A DNA stretch of 36,285 nucleotides from Deltaproteobacteria bacterium (GTDB taxonomy: Bacteria > Desulfobacterota > Syntrophia > Syntrophales > Smithellaceae), in the NCBI GenBank assembly GCA_025361065.1, contig JANYAY010000136.1:1-36285 (forward strand), in the 5' to 3' direction. Positions 24,566 through 31,737 of the stretch are shown piece by piece (positions within the stretch are counted from its first letter, which is position 1; the number at the start of each line of letters is the position of its first letter). Position numbers and translations under genes: made by a program. The notes under the pieces are model-generated. The model was not told where the DNA came from, did no database searches, and saw nothing but the letters and a program-made list of their open reading frames with translations.

Positions 24566-24690
24566 GGGTGCTGTTGAAAAACGCTCATATGCTGCGTTTC
24601 CCTCATCTTTCGTCGCTGCGGCGTATGTAAATATACGCCTCACTCCTCAAGACTCGGGGGCCTTGCATCTGAACATTTTTGAACAGCCCC
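24566..24690 (+). repeat. Inverted-repeat element, copy 3, after the duplicated priA end
   Basis: It starts just past the duplicated TGA with GGTGCTGTTGAAAAACG and ends TTTTTGAACAGCCCC, so the termini are inverted repeats. The interior matches copy 2 but with many substitutions and no 17-base insert. It is therefore far more diverged from copy 2 than the adjoining priA segments are from each other. From 24691 to 24807 I see nothing gene-like. Confidence 0.8.
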
Positions 24691-24807
24691 AAAGACCCCT
24701 AGGCAGAGTTTTTTGGCTCGTCCTACCATTAGAGTAATGCTGTATTTCCGATAACTGGCTTAACATAGTGTCCACGGCAATCCTCTGCAAGTCGTGGTTA
24801 ACCGGTA

Positions 24808-25386
24808 CTAATCCAATCTCAAAAACACTTCTGCTGTACCATCAGCCTTTATATCCCAGTACCTTGGCTGCTTTGGAACAATTGCCCCGTTACTGAGTTT
24901 GAAATCGAAGATTTCCTTTTCTATAGCTGACAGTCGTTTAAGATTTTGTTTGGCAAGTTTCTCGAAGTCTATTTTTGCTACGCTTGGGTTCATGTGATGT
25001 ATGTCTGCACGGTAACTATTCCAAATCCTCATAGAGGCGTCTGCGCAGGTATCGGAGATAATACTATTTTCTGTAAATTCTTCAATGAGTTCAGCAATTG
25101 TTTTCGTAGTTCCGTCTGTCTTATGCCTTTTAATATCGTTTCTTTCAGCCACAAATTTGATAATGCCCTCATTGATAGAGTGACTCATCATAACGGCACC
25201 GATGAAATAGCCATCACGGTAGAGGTAAATGCACTCGGACGAAGCGGGTGCAAAGTAGTGCCCACCAATTATCCCCTGATGTTCGATCTCAAGGTATCTA
25301 TCTATCTTCTCCTTTATGAAACTACGGCACTGGGATTCAATGCTTTCTTTTACCGTGCTCCTCTTCATAACTTCAGAAGTGTTCAT
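24808..25386 (-). CDS. Uncharacterised protein, possible HEPN-type fold
   Basis: A 192-residue soluble protein I do not firmly recognise. It is mainly helical at both ends with a short strand segment (CIYLYRDGYFIGAVMMSH, about 52-69). The segment WNSYRADIHHMNP contains R126-X4-H131, which fits the RX4-6H active-site signature of HEPN ribonucleases, in a helix followed by an Asn-Pro turn as often seen there. This is suggestive only. It starts 24 bases after the stop of the upstream FlgT-like/TPR gene, with GAGGA five bases before the ATG, so the two are likely co-transcribed. It lies in a region rich in toxin-antitoxin genes. It could instead be a plain helical accessory protein. Confidence 0.6.
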   Translation of the reverse strand: MNTSEVMKRSTVKESIESQCRSFIKEKIDRYLEIEHQGIIGGHYFAPASSECIYLYRDGYFIGAVMMSHSINEGIIKFVAERNDIKRHKTDGTTKTIAELIEEFTENSIISDTCADASMRIWNSYRADIHHMNPSVAKIDFEKLAKQNLKRLSAIEKEIFDFKLSNGAIVPKQPRYWDIKADGTAEVFLRLD

Positions 25387-25410
25387 TTATTCCTCGTTTA
25401 GCGATAGGTT

Positions 25411-26385
25411 TCAACGGCAATATCCCTTGCCTTTAGCTATTTCTAACAATCCGCAGTCTCCCAAGACACATGCCTTTTGCGCATCGCGGCAGCCAAGTTC
25501 ATTGTTGCCCTGCTTTAAATAAATAACCCCTCGATTGTTATAGATGATCACATCATCTGGTCTATGGCGGATGACCTCATTAAAGTCCTCAATGGCGCGT
25601 TGATACTCGCCGATGTTATAGAAGGAAATCCCTCGATTACCATAGGCATCGCCATTATCTGGTATCAATCGGATAACCGCATTAAAGTAATCAATGGCAC
25701 GTTGATATTGGCCGACGTTTTTATAGGCTATACCGCGATTGTAATAGACAATGGCATAATCCGGATTCAGCGAAATTGCATTTGCTAGATATTCGGCTGC
25801 CTTCTCGGGATTGGCAATTTTCTGCCCATCCCACAATTCTTCTACCTTCTTAAACCAATCCAATGCCGTTAGCCCCTCAGATGTTTGTTGGAATTCATTT
25901 TTTAACTTTTCAGTGCTTTGTTTTTTTGCTGAAAGTTCACGGTTTTCTTCTTCAAGCTGCGCAACCTTCTGGAGGAGTTCCTTTTCTCTTTTCTGCGTAT
26001 CTTGGAGCTGTGTCAGGTGGGTTCTGTCTTGCAGTTGTTTTTTTACTCTTTCTTCCAAGAGAGAGGTATCCACAACGACATTGACAACAATCTCCATACC
26101 GAAGGCATCGTCTGTGTGATAATTCTTTTGGGAAACAACTTCTGCCCTGAGAACACCGGCGGCAATTGCCAGAATTTCATCTTTCTCCACTTTGGAGTTT
26201 TGGACAACGGTGAGGCTTTCAATATAGGTTCCTGCTTTTTCCAGAGCTTCCCTTTTGGCTAAGGCTATGCCGGAAATCCGGGCGTCATCAGGCGATTGGC
26301 CGCCACCGAATGTCTGCTTTACGGTATGGGTAACTGTTAGAATTTCGCCCATGGCGGAAACAGGCAGGAATAGCAAAATAGTCAA
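25411..26385 (-). CDS. FlgT/LPP20-like domain plus coiled coil and TPR protein, probably frameshifted at its signal peptide
   Basis: The 324-residue frame begins at a TTG with no ribosome-binding site, in the middle of a signal peptide (TILLFLPVSAMG). An ATG at 26408 with GGAG eight bases upstream encodes MKISSPPF and then hits TGA. Adding one T in the T5 run (26384-26388) would join it to this frame and give a complete signal peptide, so a one-base loss or sequencing error is likely. Domains: a FlgT-N/LPP20-like domain (about 20-110; ARISGIALAKREALEKAG, MEIVVNVVVD), a coiled coil (about 112-168), then TPR units (about 195-300; YYNRGIAYKNVGQYQRAIDYFN and two similar). Its first domain resembles that of the protein at 8971-10083. 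Confidence 0.72.
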   Translation of the reverse strand: MTILLFLPVSAMGEILTVTHTVKQTFGGGQSPDDARISGIALAKREALEKAGTYIESLTVVQNSKVEKDEILAIAAGVLRAEVVSQKNYHTDDAFGMEIVVNVVVDTSLLEERVKKQLQDRTHLTQLQDTQKREKELLQKVAQLEEENRELSAKKQSTEKLKNEFQQTSEGLTALDWFKKVEELWDGQKIANPEKAAEYLANAISLNPDYAIVYYNRGIAYKNVGQYQRAIDYFNAVIRLIPDNGDAYGNRGISFYNIGEYQRAIEDFNEVIRHRPDDVIIYNNRGVIYLKQGNNELGCRDAQKACVLGDCGLLEIAKGKGYCR

Positions 26386-26428
26386 AAAGGTGGCGAGGAT
26401 ATTTTCATCAAAAGCTCTCCTACTCTGA

Positions 26429-26476
26429 TTCCCCGATCACCCTGCATGCGCTGGGCAATGAGCCGGGGAAAGATAT
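26429..26476. other. Long-armed hairpin between the TPR and HicAB genes
   Basis: TTCCCCG and CGGGGAA form a perfect 7-bp stem, with a shorter CCC/GGG pairing inside. It lies upstream of the frameshifted TPR gene and downstream of hicB on the minus strand. There is no T-run, so a terminator is doubtful. Confidence 0.35.
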
Positions 26477-26506
26477 GATCATTCCTTATTGGAGTATTGG
26501 GAAATA

Positions 26507-26722
26507 TCAGGAACTAAAAACGAAAACTTCACTAACTGCCTGCATTTTCGGTAATTTAATTTTTTCTTCTAACAAACCTTCAAGATGCAGTTGCATGGCT
26601 TCATATATATTTTTTTCGGTCTCGTTTTTTGTGCGGCCAGTGGCGATGCATCCGGGCAGATCAGGAACATAGGCGCTATAACCGGTTTTCGTTTTTTCAA
26701 ATACGACTAAATATTTTCTCAT
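26507..26722 (-). CDS. hicB: HicB-family antitoxin
   Basis: A 71-residue protein with the degraded RNase H-like fold of HicB: YLVVFEKTKTGYSAYVPDLPGCIATGRTKNETEKNIYEAM. I start it at the ATG at 26722, which has AGAGGTG about six bases upstream. A GTG three codons earlier overlaps the hicA stop. It lacks a C-terminal DNA-binding extension and ends in a short hydrophobic tail. It neutralises HicA by direct binding. The toxin-antitoxin order on the minus strand is the usual hicA-hicB. Confidence 0.92.
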   Translation of the reverse strand: MRKYLVVFEKTKTGYSAYVPDLPGCIATGRTKNETEKNIYEAMQLHLEGLLEEKIKLPKMQAVSEVFVFSS

Positions 26723-26727
26723 ATTTT

Positions 26728-26925
26728 TCACCTCTTAATTTTGATCTGCGCTTGCTTTACAATGCTATCCAGTGTTCCTTGTGCAACATCATCCGACATT
26801 TTGTGGCATGCTATTGTTACCAAGCCTTTTTTTACCGGATGTTTATATTGCTTATGGCTGCCTCTTTGGCGAATTTCAAACCAGCCATCTTTAGTAATGA
26901 TATTAATTATATCTTTTACCTTCAT
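26728..26925 (-). CDS. hicA: HicA-family toxin
   Basis: A 65-residue double-stranded RNA-binding-like mRNA interferase. The catalytic His is present at position 24 in GSHKQYKHP. The rest follows the HicA pattern (VKDIINIITKDGWFEIRQRGSH, then GTLDSIVKQAQI). Only the segment before the last helix (TIACHKMSDDVAQ) is less conserved than usual. A perfect palindrome ATGATATCAT (26924-26933) covers the start codon and could be part of the operator. It is probably active unless bound by the downstream HicB. Confidence 0.93.
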   Translation of the reverse strand: MKVKDIINIITKDGWFEIRQRGSHKQYKHPVKKGLVTIACHKMSDDVAQGTLDSIVKQAQIKIKR

Positions 26926-27040
26926 GATATCATTCTACAATCATAATGGTTTTAATTCAATCCGTTTTCTTCATGCATCAACAAATGGCTCATTGACCAT
27001 AAACAGATATTGTCGTAAAGAAGATGCTGACATAGTGAAA

Positions 27041-27069
27041 TTGAAAAGGAATATGTTTCAGGATATAAT
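27041..27069 (+). promoter_or_regulatory. Sigma-70 promoter for the cyclic-nucleotide-binding protein, leaderless
   Basis: TTGAAA (27041-27046), a 17-base spacer, then a consensus TATAAT (27064-27069). The expected start of transcription, seven bases after the -10 box, is the A of the ATG at 27076, so the message would have no 5' untranslated leader. Confidence 0.75.
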
Positions 27070-27075
27070 AACCAC

Positions 27076-27540
27076 ATGGAAGACTCAACGGAACCTTTAA
27101 TAGATATAGTCGCGGAGATGCTGTTTTTTGATTGTTTTAAAAAAGAAGAAATCAGTTTGCTTCTGGATTTAGGAACCTGGATTAATGTTACTCCCGGAAA
27201 CCGGATAATTACCAAAGGCGAAATTGATCTGCGAATGTTTGTTCTGGTACAGGGACGTGCCGAGGTTGTCCTTCAAGAAAAGATTTTAGCAGTACTGAAT
27301 GCCGGAGACATCTTCGGTGAAGTCGGGTTGATGGGTGCTCCCCGTATGGCTCACGTCGAAGCGCAAACGGATTGCCTGCTTTTGTCCTTCGACGCCGAAC
27401 AACTCAACAACCTGCCTTTAGAACTACAGGTGAAATTTCTGCGGCGAATTTTGTTCGCCACTTTTGCCCGTCTGCAGAAAATCAACCAGTGGGATTGGCT
27501 GCGCCGGCATCCCAAGAAAGATTCAACAATAGAACTATGA
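27076..27540 (+). CDS. Cyclic-nucleotide-binding-domain protein
   Basis: A 154-residue protein consisting of one CAP-ED (cNMP-binding) domain. The fold is seen in LFFDCFKKEEISLLLDLG, GNRIITKGE, MFVLVQGRAEVVL, and the phosphate-binding cassette FGEVGLMGAPRMAHVEA (residues 80-96), with Arg90 in the position that binds the cyclic phosphate. No HTH, kinase or channel domain follows, so it is a stand-alone sensor or adaptor. The promoter places the transcription start at the ATG, so the message is probably leaderless. An ATG at 27118 would remove the first helix and is less likely. It is monocistronic or loosely linked to the BON-like gene 114 bases downstream. Confidence 0.85.
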   Translation: MEDSTEPLIDIVAEMLFFDCFKKEEISLLLDLGTWINVTPGNRIITKGEIDLRMFVLVQGRAEVVLQEKILAVLNAGDIFGEVGLMGAPRMAHVEAQTDCLLLSFDAEQLNNLPLELQVKFLRRILFATFARLQKINQWDWLRRHPKKDSTIEL

Positions 27541-27604
27541 TGGAGAGGTACCTTTTCCTGCAACGCGAGGCAGGATCTATCCATTTCGCAGGTTCACTCA
27601 GGTC

Positions 27605-27635
27605 TTGACAAGAGGCGGTTATTGTGAGGTATTAA
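27605..27635 (+). promoter_or_regulatory. Weak promoter candidate for the BON-like gene
   Basis: TTGACA at 27605-27610 and TATTAA at 27630-27635 are separated by 19 bases, slightly long. It ends 18 bases before the ATG at 27654, which has AAGGAAGG upstream. Confidence 0.35.
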
Positions 27636-27653
27636 ACAGGAAAAGGAAGGATT

Positions 27654-28100
27654 ATGTCACAGGACAAACAGGTTTCGCGGTATGAAGTCAACAGGAATGT
27701 GAGAATGGTTTTCACGCGCCATGATGCCGACCTGACAAGAATAGACTACTCTTTTACTGGTAATACGGTCTATCTTTATGGAGACCTGGTCAAGCCGGAC
27801 GGAGATTTTTCGGCGCAGGATATAGATATCCTGGCCAGGGAGATTTCGGCCTTACCTCATGTACGCGATATTCAATTTAACCTTAACAACTTGACAGTCG
27901 TTTCTTCCGGTGATTCCTGGCAGGTCACCAGAACCAAGAAATCTGCCGCCGCTGCAGGGGCGGCCCACCAGCCAGGTTCTTCGGGCGACTCCACAGTCAT
28001 CATCAATAAGGTCGAAGAGATAAAGGTCGTGCTGGATGATCTTCAGGCGGATGCAAAAAAAGAGTCGCAGAAGTTCACCGGGTCGACTGGTTCCAAGTAG
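27654..28100 (+). CDS. Soluble protein with a BON-like domain
   Basis: A 148-residue protein. Residues about 8-88 look like a BON (bacterial OsmY and nodulation) domain: a helix followed by IDYSFTGNTVYLYGDLVKPDGDFSAQD, a second helix ILAREISALPHVRDIQFNLNNLTV, and then VVSSGDSW. The tail is Ala/Gly/Ser-rich (about 100-125) and ends in a charged helix. No signal peptide is seen, so it is probably cytoplasmic despite the domain being commoner in periplasmic proteins. A clear ribosome-binding site (AAGGAAGG) precedes the ATG. Function is unknown. Confidence 0.65.
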   Translation: MSQDKQVSRYEVNRNVRMVFTRHDADLTRIDYSFTGNTVYLYGDLVKPDGDFSAQDIDILAREISALPHVRDIQFNLNNLTVVSSGDSWQVTRTKKSAAAAGAAHQPGSSGDSTVIINKVEEIKVVLDDLQADAKKESQKFTGSTGSK

Positions 28101-28163
28101 GAACACCTGTTCGGCCACACAAGTCAGCTCAGCTTAAATCACCATGATTATCTTCTTTTGCCT

Positions 28164-29372
28164 CTATTTTGTTCTAACCTGTAATGCCGAGAAGGTATTG
28201 ATAATGGCAATAATGACCCCCAGCAGGAAGACATACTGATAACCGCATTTAATCCAGATAAAGCCACCTAAGAGAGCGACCGTAATAGAGAAAGCATGAT
28301 CGATAGTAACACCCATCGTCAGTGTTTGACTGACATCTTCCGGTTTTAATGCTATTTTCTGCAGGTAGGTTGCCCGCGCCATGCCCACTGACATGAGGAG
28401 CTGATCAATAACATAACAGAAAAAAGCAATATACATGGCGACTGTCTCGGAAAAAACATTTCTGGAAAAACCATAACCAAGGCAGACAAAGATCAGAATT
28501 ACCGCCTCCGCCGTAAGGATAAATCTTTCTCCGAACCGGTCGATTGCTCTGCCCAGCATTGGTTTGAAAAAGATGCCGATGATCCCGCCAATCATCAACA
28601 GAGTTGCCACAACGTACGTTTTTTGTTTAAAGATGGTTACCAGCACCCATGGCGCGAAAGTAAGGAAAATCTGTTTTCTGGTCCCGTAGAGGATATTCAA
28701 CCAGTAAAAAAGGGTGTATTCTTTCTTGAGCTTGAATTTTGTTCTTGCCGCTGAAGGCTGATTTTTCTGCATTAAAAAAATTAAAATTGATACCGTGAGA
28801 AAACCCAGAAAAGCAACAATGTAGGAAATTTTAAAATCAAGATTGAAATACTTAAAACCAATTAAGATAGCAAAGCTGCCGATAATGGCAGAGATATTGG
28901 CGATGCCGCTGAGCTGCCCCAACCGCCTGCCGGTTTTTCCGTCCCGGGCCAGTTCCATGCCAATGCTCTGATTAGTCGGTAAAAACAAATGCTGGCCAAT
29001 GCTGAAAATAAAAAGCCAGATCAGCATGAGGGAAAAATTGGGTGAGTAAATGCCAATAAACAATATCCCCAAGGCGCATAAAAGATTAGCCAGCGCCGCC
29101 AGTCGCCGGGAGCAGAGAAAAAACAATAACGCCGAAACAAAGACAACTAAAAAGCCGGGGAGTTCCCGGGGCAATTCCAGAAATCCGCGCTGGAAATCGC
29201 TGATGGAGAAGGTTTCACTTAAATAATTATTGAAGGTCGCATCGACGATACTCTGGGAAAATCCAAAAACAAACATCGCTGCTAAAAAAAGTTGCAGATC
29301 ACGCGGTAAGCTGATCAACCTATTGACCATTCTCTGAACAATATTATCAACTCGCCGTTCATTTTGTATCAT
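28164..29372 (-). CDS. Major facilitator superfamily transporter
   Basis: A 402-residue integral membrane protein with about twelve hydrophobic helices and the MFS layout. The first half has FGFSQSIVDATFNNYL and GKTGRRLGQLSG, the loop between helices 4 and 5. The second half has GGIIGIFFKPMLGRAIDRFGERF, matching the MFS GxLxDRxGRR-like motif. I start at the ATG at 29372 with AGGTGG about eight bases upstream; the frame extends four codons to a GTG. The substrate cannot be told. Downstream (minus strand) nothing follows before the convergent BON-like gene. It is separated from the paralogue pair by a terminator, so it has its own promoter or is read through. Confidence 0.88.
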   Translation of the reverse strand: MIQNERRVDNIVQRMVNRLISLPRDLQLFLAAMFVFGFSQSIVDATFNNYLSETFSISDFQRGFLELPRELPGFLVVFVSALLFFLCSRRLAALANLLCALGILFIGIYSPNFSLMLIWLFIFSIGQHLFLPTNQSIGMELARDGKTGRRLGQLSGIANISAIIGSFAILIGFKYFNLDFKISYIVAFLGFLTVSILIFLMQKNQPSAARTKFKLKKEYTLFYWLNILYGTRKQIFLTFAPWVLVTIFKQKTYVVATLLMIGGIIGIFFKPMLGRAIDRFGERFILTAEAVILIFVCLGYGFSRNVFSETVAMYIAFFCYVIDQLLMSVGMARATYLQKIALKPEDVSQTLTMGVTIDHAFSITVALLGGFIWIKCGYQYVFLLGVIIAIINTFSALQVRTK

Positions 29373-29404
29373 GGCATAATCCACCTGTTGTAAAAATAAA
29401 TCCC

Positions 29405-29440
29405 AAATTAAAACGGCAGCAGGTATAACCCGCTGCCGTT
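29405..29440 (-). terminator. Rho-independent terminator after the RsbRD-N-like paralogues
   Basis: Inverted arms AACGGCAGC (29412-29420) and GCTGCCGTT (29432-29440) form a 9-bp stem with an 11-base loop. Read on the minus strand it is followed by TTTTAATTT. It lies 38 bases past the stop at 29479. Confidence 0.65.
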
Positions 29441-29478
29441 CAATTTAATCTTTTCGAACATAATCAGTTTATGTAGCA

Positions 29479-29937
29479 CTACGAATTCTGTTTTGCTTCT
29501 AATCGAATACGGTCCTTATAGTAAAGGGTTATTTCATATACAGCATAATCAATCAAGAGCATAATACGCATGACAGAGTCAATCGCCTGATTGTGCTCGA
29601 TAGCGTTAATAAAGATAGCCTGGAATTCCGCGTATAACCACATGTGGCGGCGCATCATGTTTAAGGCGTAAATGGATTCATGCAGTGGAATTCCATTTTC
29701 GTAACATGTTCTTGCATAATGCATGAAAAACTCCTGCGCCTTGTCAAGGCGATTAGGAGCAAACAGCAAATTCCTCAACTGACTATAAAATTTTATGGCC
29801 TGCAGCACTAGCTTATCATCAGATATCTGCTGATAATGCACCGTTCTTTTATTTTTCTTTACATCGGCGGTCCAATATCCTGCTATTTCATCAATATTGG
29901 CCTCTAATACATCCAGCAGCTTCATCGATTCTACCAT
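29479..29937 (-). CDS. RsbRD N-terminal-like protein, second of a tandem paralogue pair
   Basis: A 152-residue all-helical protein. I choose the ATG at 29937 because AAAGGAG sits about eight bases upstream; this also makes it the same length as its neighbour. It resembles the RsbT co-antagonist RsbRD N-terminal domain: IAGYWTADVKKNKRT, ALNMMRRHMWLYAEFQ, LIDYAVYEITLYY. RsbR-type stressosome proteins carry such an N-terminal sensory domain before a STAS domain, but none is attached here. The neighbour at 29988 is clearly a paralogue (RRHxWLYAEFQ and DYAVYE are shared). It may sense a signal or dimerise with its sister. Function is not established. Confidence 0.72.
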   Translation of the reverse strand: MVESMKLLDVLEANIDEIAGYWTADVKKNKRTVHYQQISDDKLVLQAIKFYSQLRNLLFAPNRLDKAQEFFMHYARTCYENGIPLHESIYALNMMRRHMWLYAEFQAIFINAIEHNQAIDSVMRIMLLIDYAVYEITLYYKDRIRLEAKQNS

Positions 29938-29987
29938 ATAACATTCTCCTTTCTCCAATGTTAAATAAACAGGGAAATGGAAATTAT

Positions 29988-30446
29988 TTATTTTTTACCC
30001 TTTTCCTTTTTTATTAATTCCTGGTATTCCTTGGTCACCTCATACACTGCATAATCAAAAAGCAGGATGGTGCGGCTTAAGGTATCCAAGGCCTGCCGCT
30101 GGTCGATGCCGGAGCTGAAGATCGTCTGAAACTCAGCATATAACCAGATATGCCTTCTCAAGAGAGTGAGTGCGTAGACAGCCTCATCCATTGGAATGTC
30201 CAGGGCAAAGCTTTCCTGAGCATAAGTGCGAAAATATTTCAATGCGCCTTCGCTGATTTTTTCATCAGCAAACATTTTGCTGAAATTCCGATAAAATTTT
30301 ATGCCCTGATTGATGATCCTCTCTTCATCCAATTCCTTGTATTTTTTTGTTCTGACATTGTTTTGCACATCCAGCGCCCATCTTTTGGCCATCTTCTCCG
30401 CGTGTAGTTCGGCCAATTCTACATATTTAATGGCGTAAGTCTTCAT
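29988..30446 (-). CDS. RsbRD N-terminal-like protein, first of a tandem paralogue pair
   Basis: A 152-residue helical protein, the sister of the next gene downstream: AKRWALDVQNNVRTKKYKEL, LTLLRRHIWLYAEFQTIF, LLFDYAVYEVTKEYQ. It has a strong ribosome-binding site (AAAGGAGATC before the ATG). The gap between the paralogues is 50 bases, so they form an operon closed by the hairpin at 29405. No STAS, serine kinase (RsbT) or phosphatase gene occurs in this window. Possible roles are redox or ligand sensing in a stressosome-like pathway, but this is inference from weak family likeness. Confidence 0.72.
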   Translation of the reverse strand: MKTYAIKYVELAELHAEKMAKRWALDVQNNVRTKKYKELDEERIINQGIKFYRNFSKMFADEKISEGALKYFRTYAQESFALDIPMDEAVYALTLLRRHIWLYAEFQTIFSSGIDQRQALDTLSRTILLFDYAVYEVTKEYQELIKKEKGKK

Positions 30447-30729
30447 TCTTGATCTCCTTTCCGTTCGAAAATTGCCACGATTGTTCTTACATTTCCTGTT
30501 TTAACTTTTCACTTTGACGGTTCGATTCGCGCCATCAATAAACCTGATGCTTTTTCGTGCATTCTTAAAAAAACACTTCATCTGCCGCTTGTTGTATCTT
30601 GAAAGCAATTCAAAAAAAATACTGGAACAACTGCAAGAACTGATGTGATCCTCTTTGCTAATAATATAAAGCATGAAATGGAAATTGACAATAGAAAATT
30701 ATCACAAAACCACCGATCGCTGGTAATTC
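30447..30729. other. Divergent intergenic region
   Basis: This AT-rich region separates the minus-strand paralogue pair from plus-strand fmt. Apart from the fmt promoter at its right end I see no gene, strong hairpin or repeat. A TTCGATTC near 30525 resembles a tRNA T-loop but has no pairing stem. Confidence 0.5.
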
Positions 30730-30758
30730 TTGACACATTCTTCTTAATTCCATATAAA
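30730..30758 (+). promoter_or_regulatory. Sigma-70 promoter of the fmt operon
   Basis: TTGACA (30730-30735), 17-base spacer, TATAAA (30753-30758). The start codon of fmt lies 28 bases past the -10 box, leaving room for the AAGGA ribosome-binding site. Confidence 0.75.
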
Positions 30759-30786
30759 TTACGAAAACTGACAAGGACTGAACACT

Positions 30787-31725
30787 ATGACCAAACCACG
30801 CATTCTCTTTATGGGAACACCGGCTTTCGCCCTGCCCGCCCTGCAAATGCTGCATAACAGTTCTTACCCGATCATCGCCGTCGTCACACAGCCGGATCGT
30901 CCCGCAGGACGGGGACAAAAAGAAGTCGCCCCGCCGGTTAAACTCCTGGCGCAAAAATTCGGTCTACCTGTTTTGCAGCCTCCAAAAGTGAAAGACCCAT
31001 CTTTTCTGGAAACGGTTTATCAACTCAAACCGGAAATGATTGTTGTCGCAGCCTATGGCCAGATTTTACCGAAAGCCATAATTGATTTTCCACCTCTGAG
31101 ATGCCTGAATATCCACCCTTCCCTTCTCCCCAAATATCGTGGCGCAGCCCCGATTAATTGGGCGATTATCCGCGGAGAAACAAAAACGGGAGTCACAATT
31201 ATGCACATGGACGAAGGAATGGATTCCGGTGATATTCTTTTACAGCAGGAAACTGCAATTGATGCTGCAGAAAACTACGGTCAATTGCATGACCGCCTGG
31301 CAAGTCAGGGAGCGGCCCTGCTGATTGCAGCTATTGGCCGGATGTCAGCAGGTACAGCTCTGCGTAAACCGCAGGATGAATCCGGAGTAATCTTCGCCCC
31401 CCGTTTAAAAAAAGAAACCGGCAGGATAAACTGGAGCTCTCACGCCGGTGATATTGTTAATCTGATCCGCGGCCTAAGCCCGGAACCAGCCGCCTACACA
31501 ACACTGGAAGGAAAGACATTAAAAATTTTTACAGCCTCTGCCGGCAATGACGATGTAAAAGATACGCCGGGTACAATTGGCGAGCAGACGGATCGTGGAC
31601 TGGCCGTGGCTGCCGCCGATGGACATGTTTTGTTAAAAGAAATACAACTGGCCGGTAAAAGAAGGATGTCCGTTGATGATTTTCTGCGCGGCCATCGTCT
31701 GAATCCAAAAACAATTTTGGGCTGA
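30787..31725 (+). CDS. fmt: Methionyl-tRNA formyltransferase
   Basis: A 312-residue enzyme that formylates initiator methionyl-tRNA using 10-formyltetrahydrofolate. The catalytic triad Asn108, His110 and Asp146 is visible (NIHPSLLPKYRGAAPINWAI and MDEGMDSGDI). The N-terminus (ILFMGTPAFALPAL, QPDRPAGRG) is family-typical, and the C-terminal OB-like domain begins at about residue 205 (INWSSHAGDIVNLIRGLSPEPAAYT). Length is normal. It is the first gene of fmt-cyclase-rsmB, with a good promoter 28 bases before the start. In many genomes fmt is joined to def and rsmB; def is not seen here. Confidence 0.97.
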   Translation: MTKPRILFMGTPAFALPALQMLHNSSYPIIAVVTQPDRPAGRGQKEVAPPVKLLAQKFGLPVLQPPKVKDPSFLETVYQLKPEMIVVAAYGQILPKAIIDFPPLRCLNIHPSLLPKYRGAAPINWAIIRGETKTGVTIMHMDEGMDSGDILLQQETAIDAAENYGQLHDRLASQGAALLIAAIGRMSAGTALRKPQDESGVIFAPRLKKETGRINWSSHAGDIVNLIRGLSPEPAAYTTLEGKTLKIFTASAGNDDVKDTPGTIGEQTDRGLAVAAADGHVLLKEIQLAGKRRMSVDDFLRGHRLNPKTILG

Positions 31726-31737
31726 AAAGGAGAAGAT

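Noticed and set aside
30510-30545. TTCGATTC resembling a tRNA T-loop
   Set aside because: The flanking five bases on each side cannot pair and there is no acceptor, anticodon or D-arm around it.
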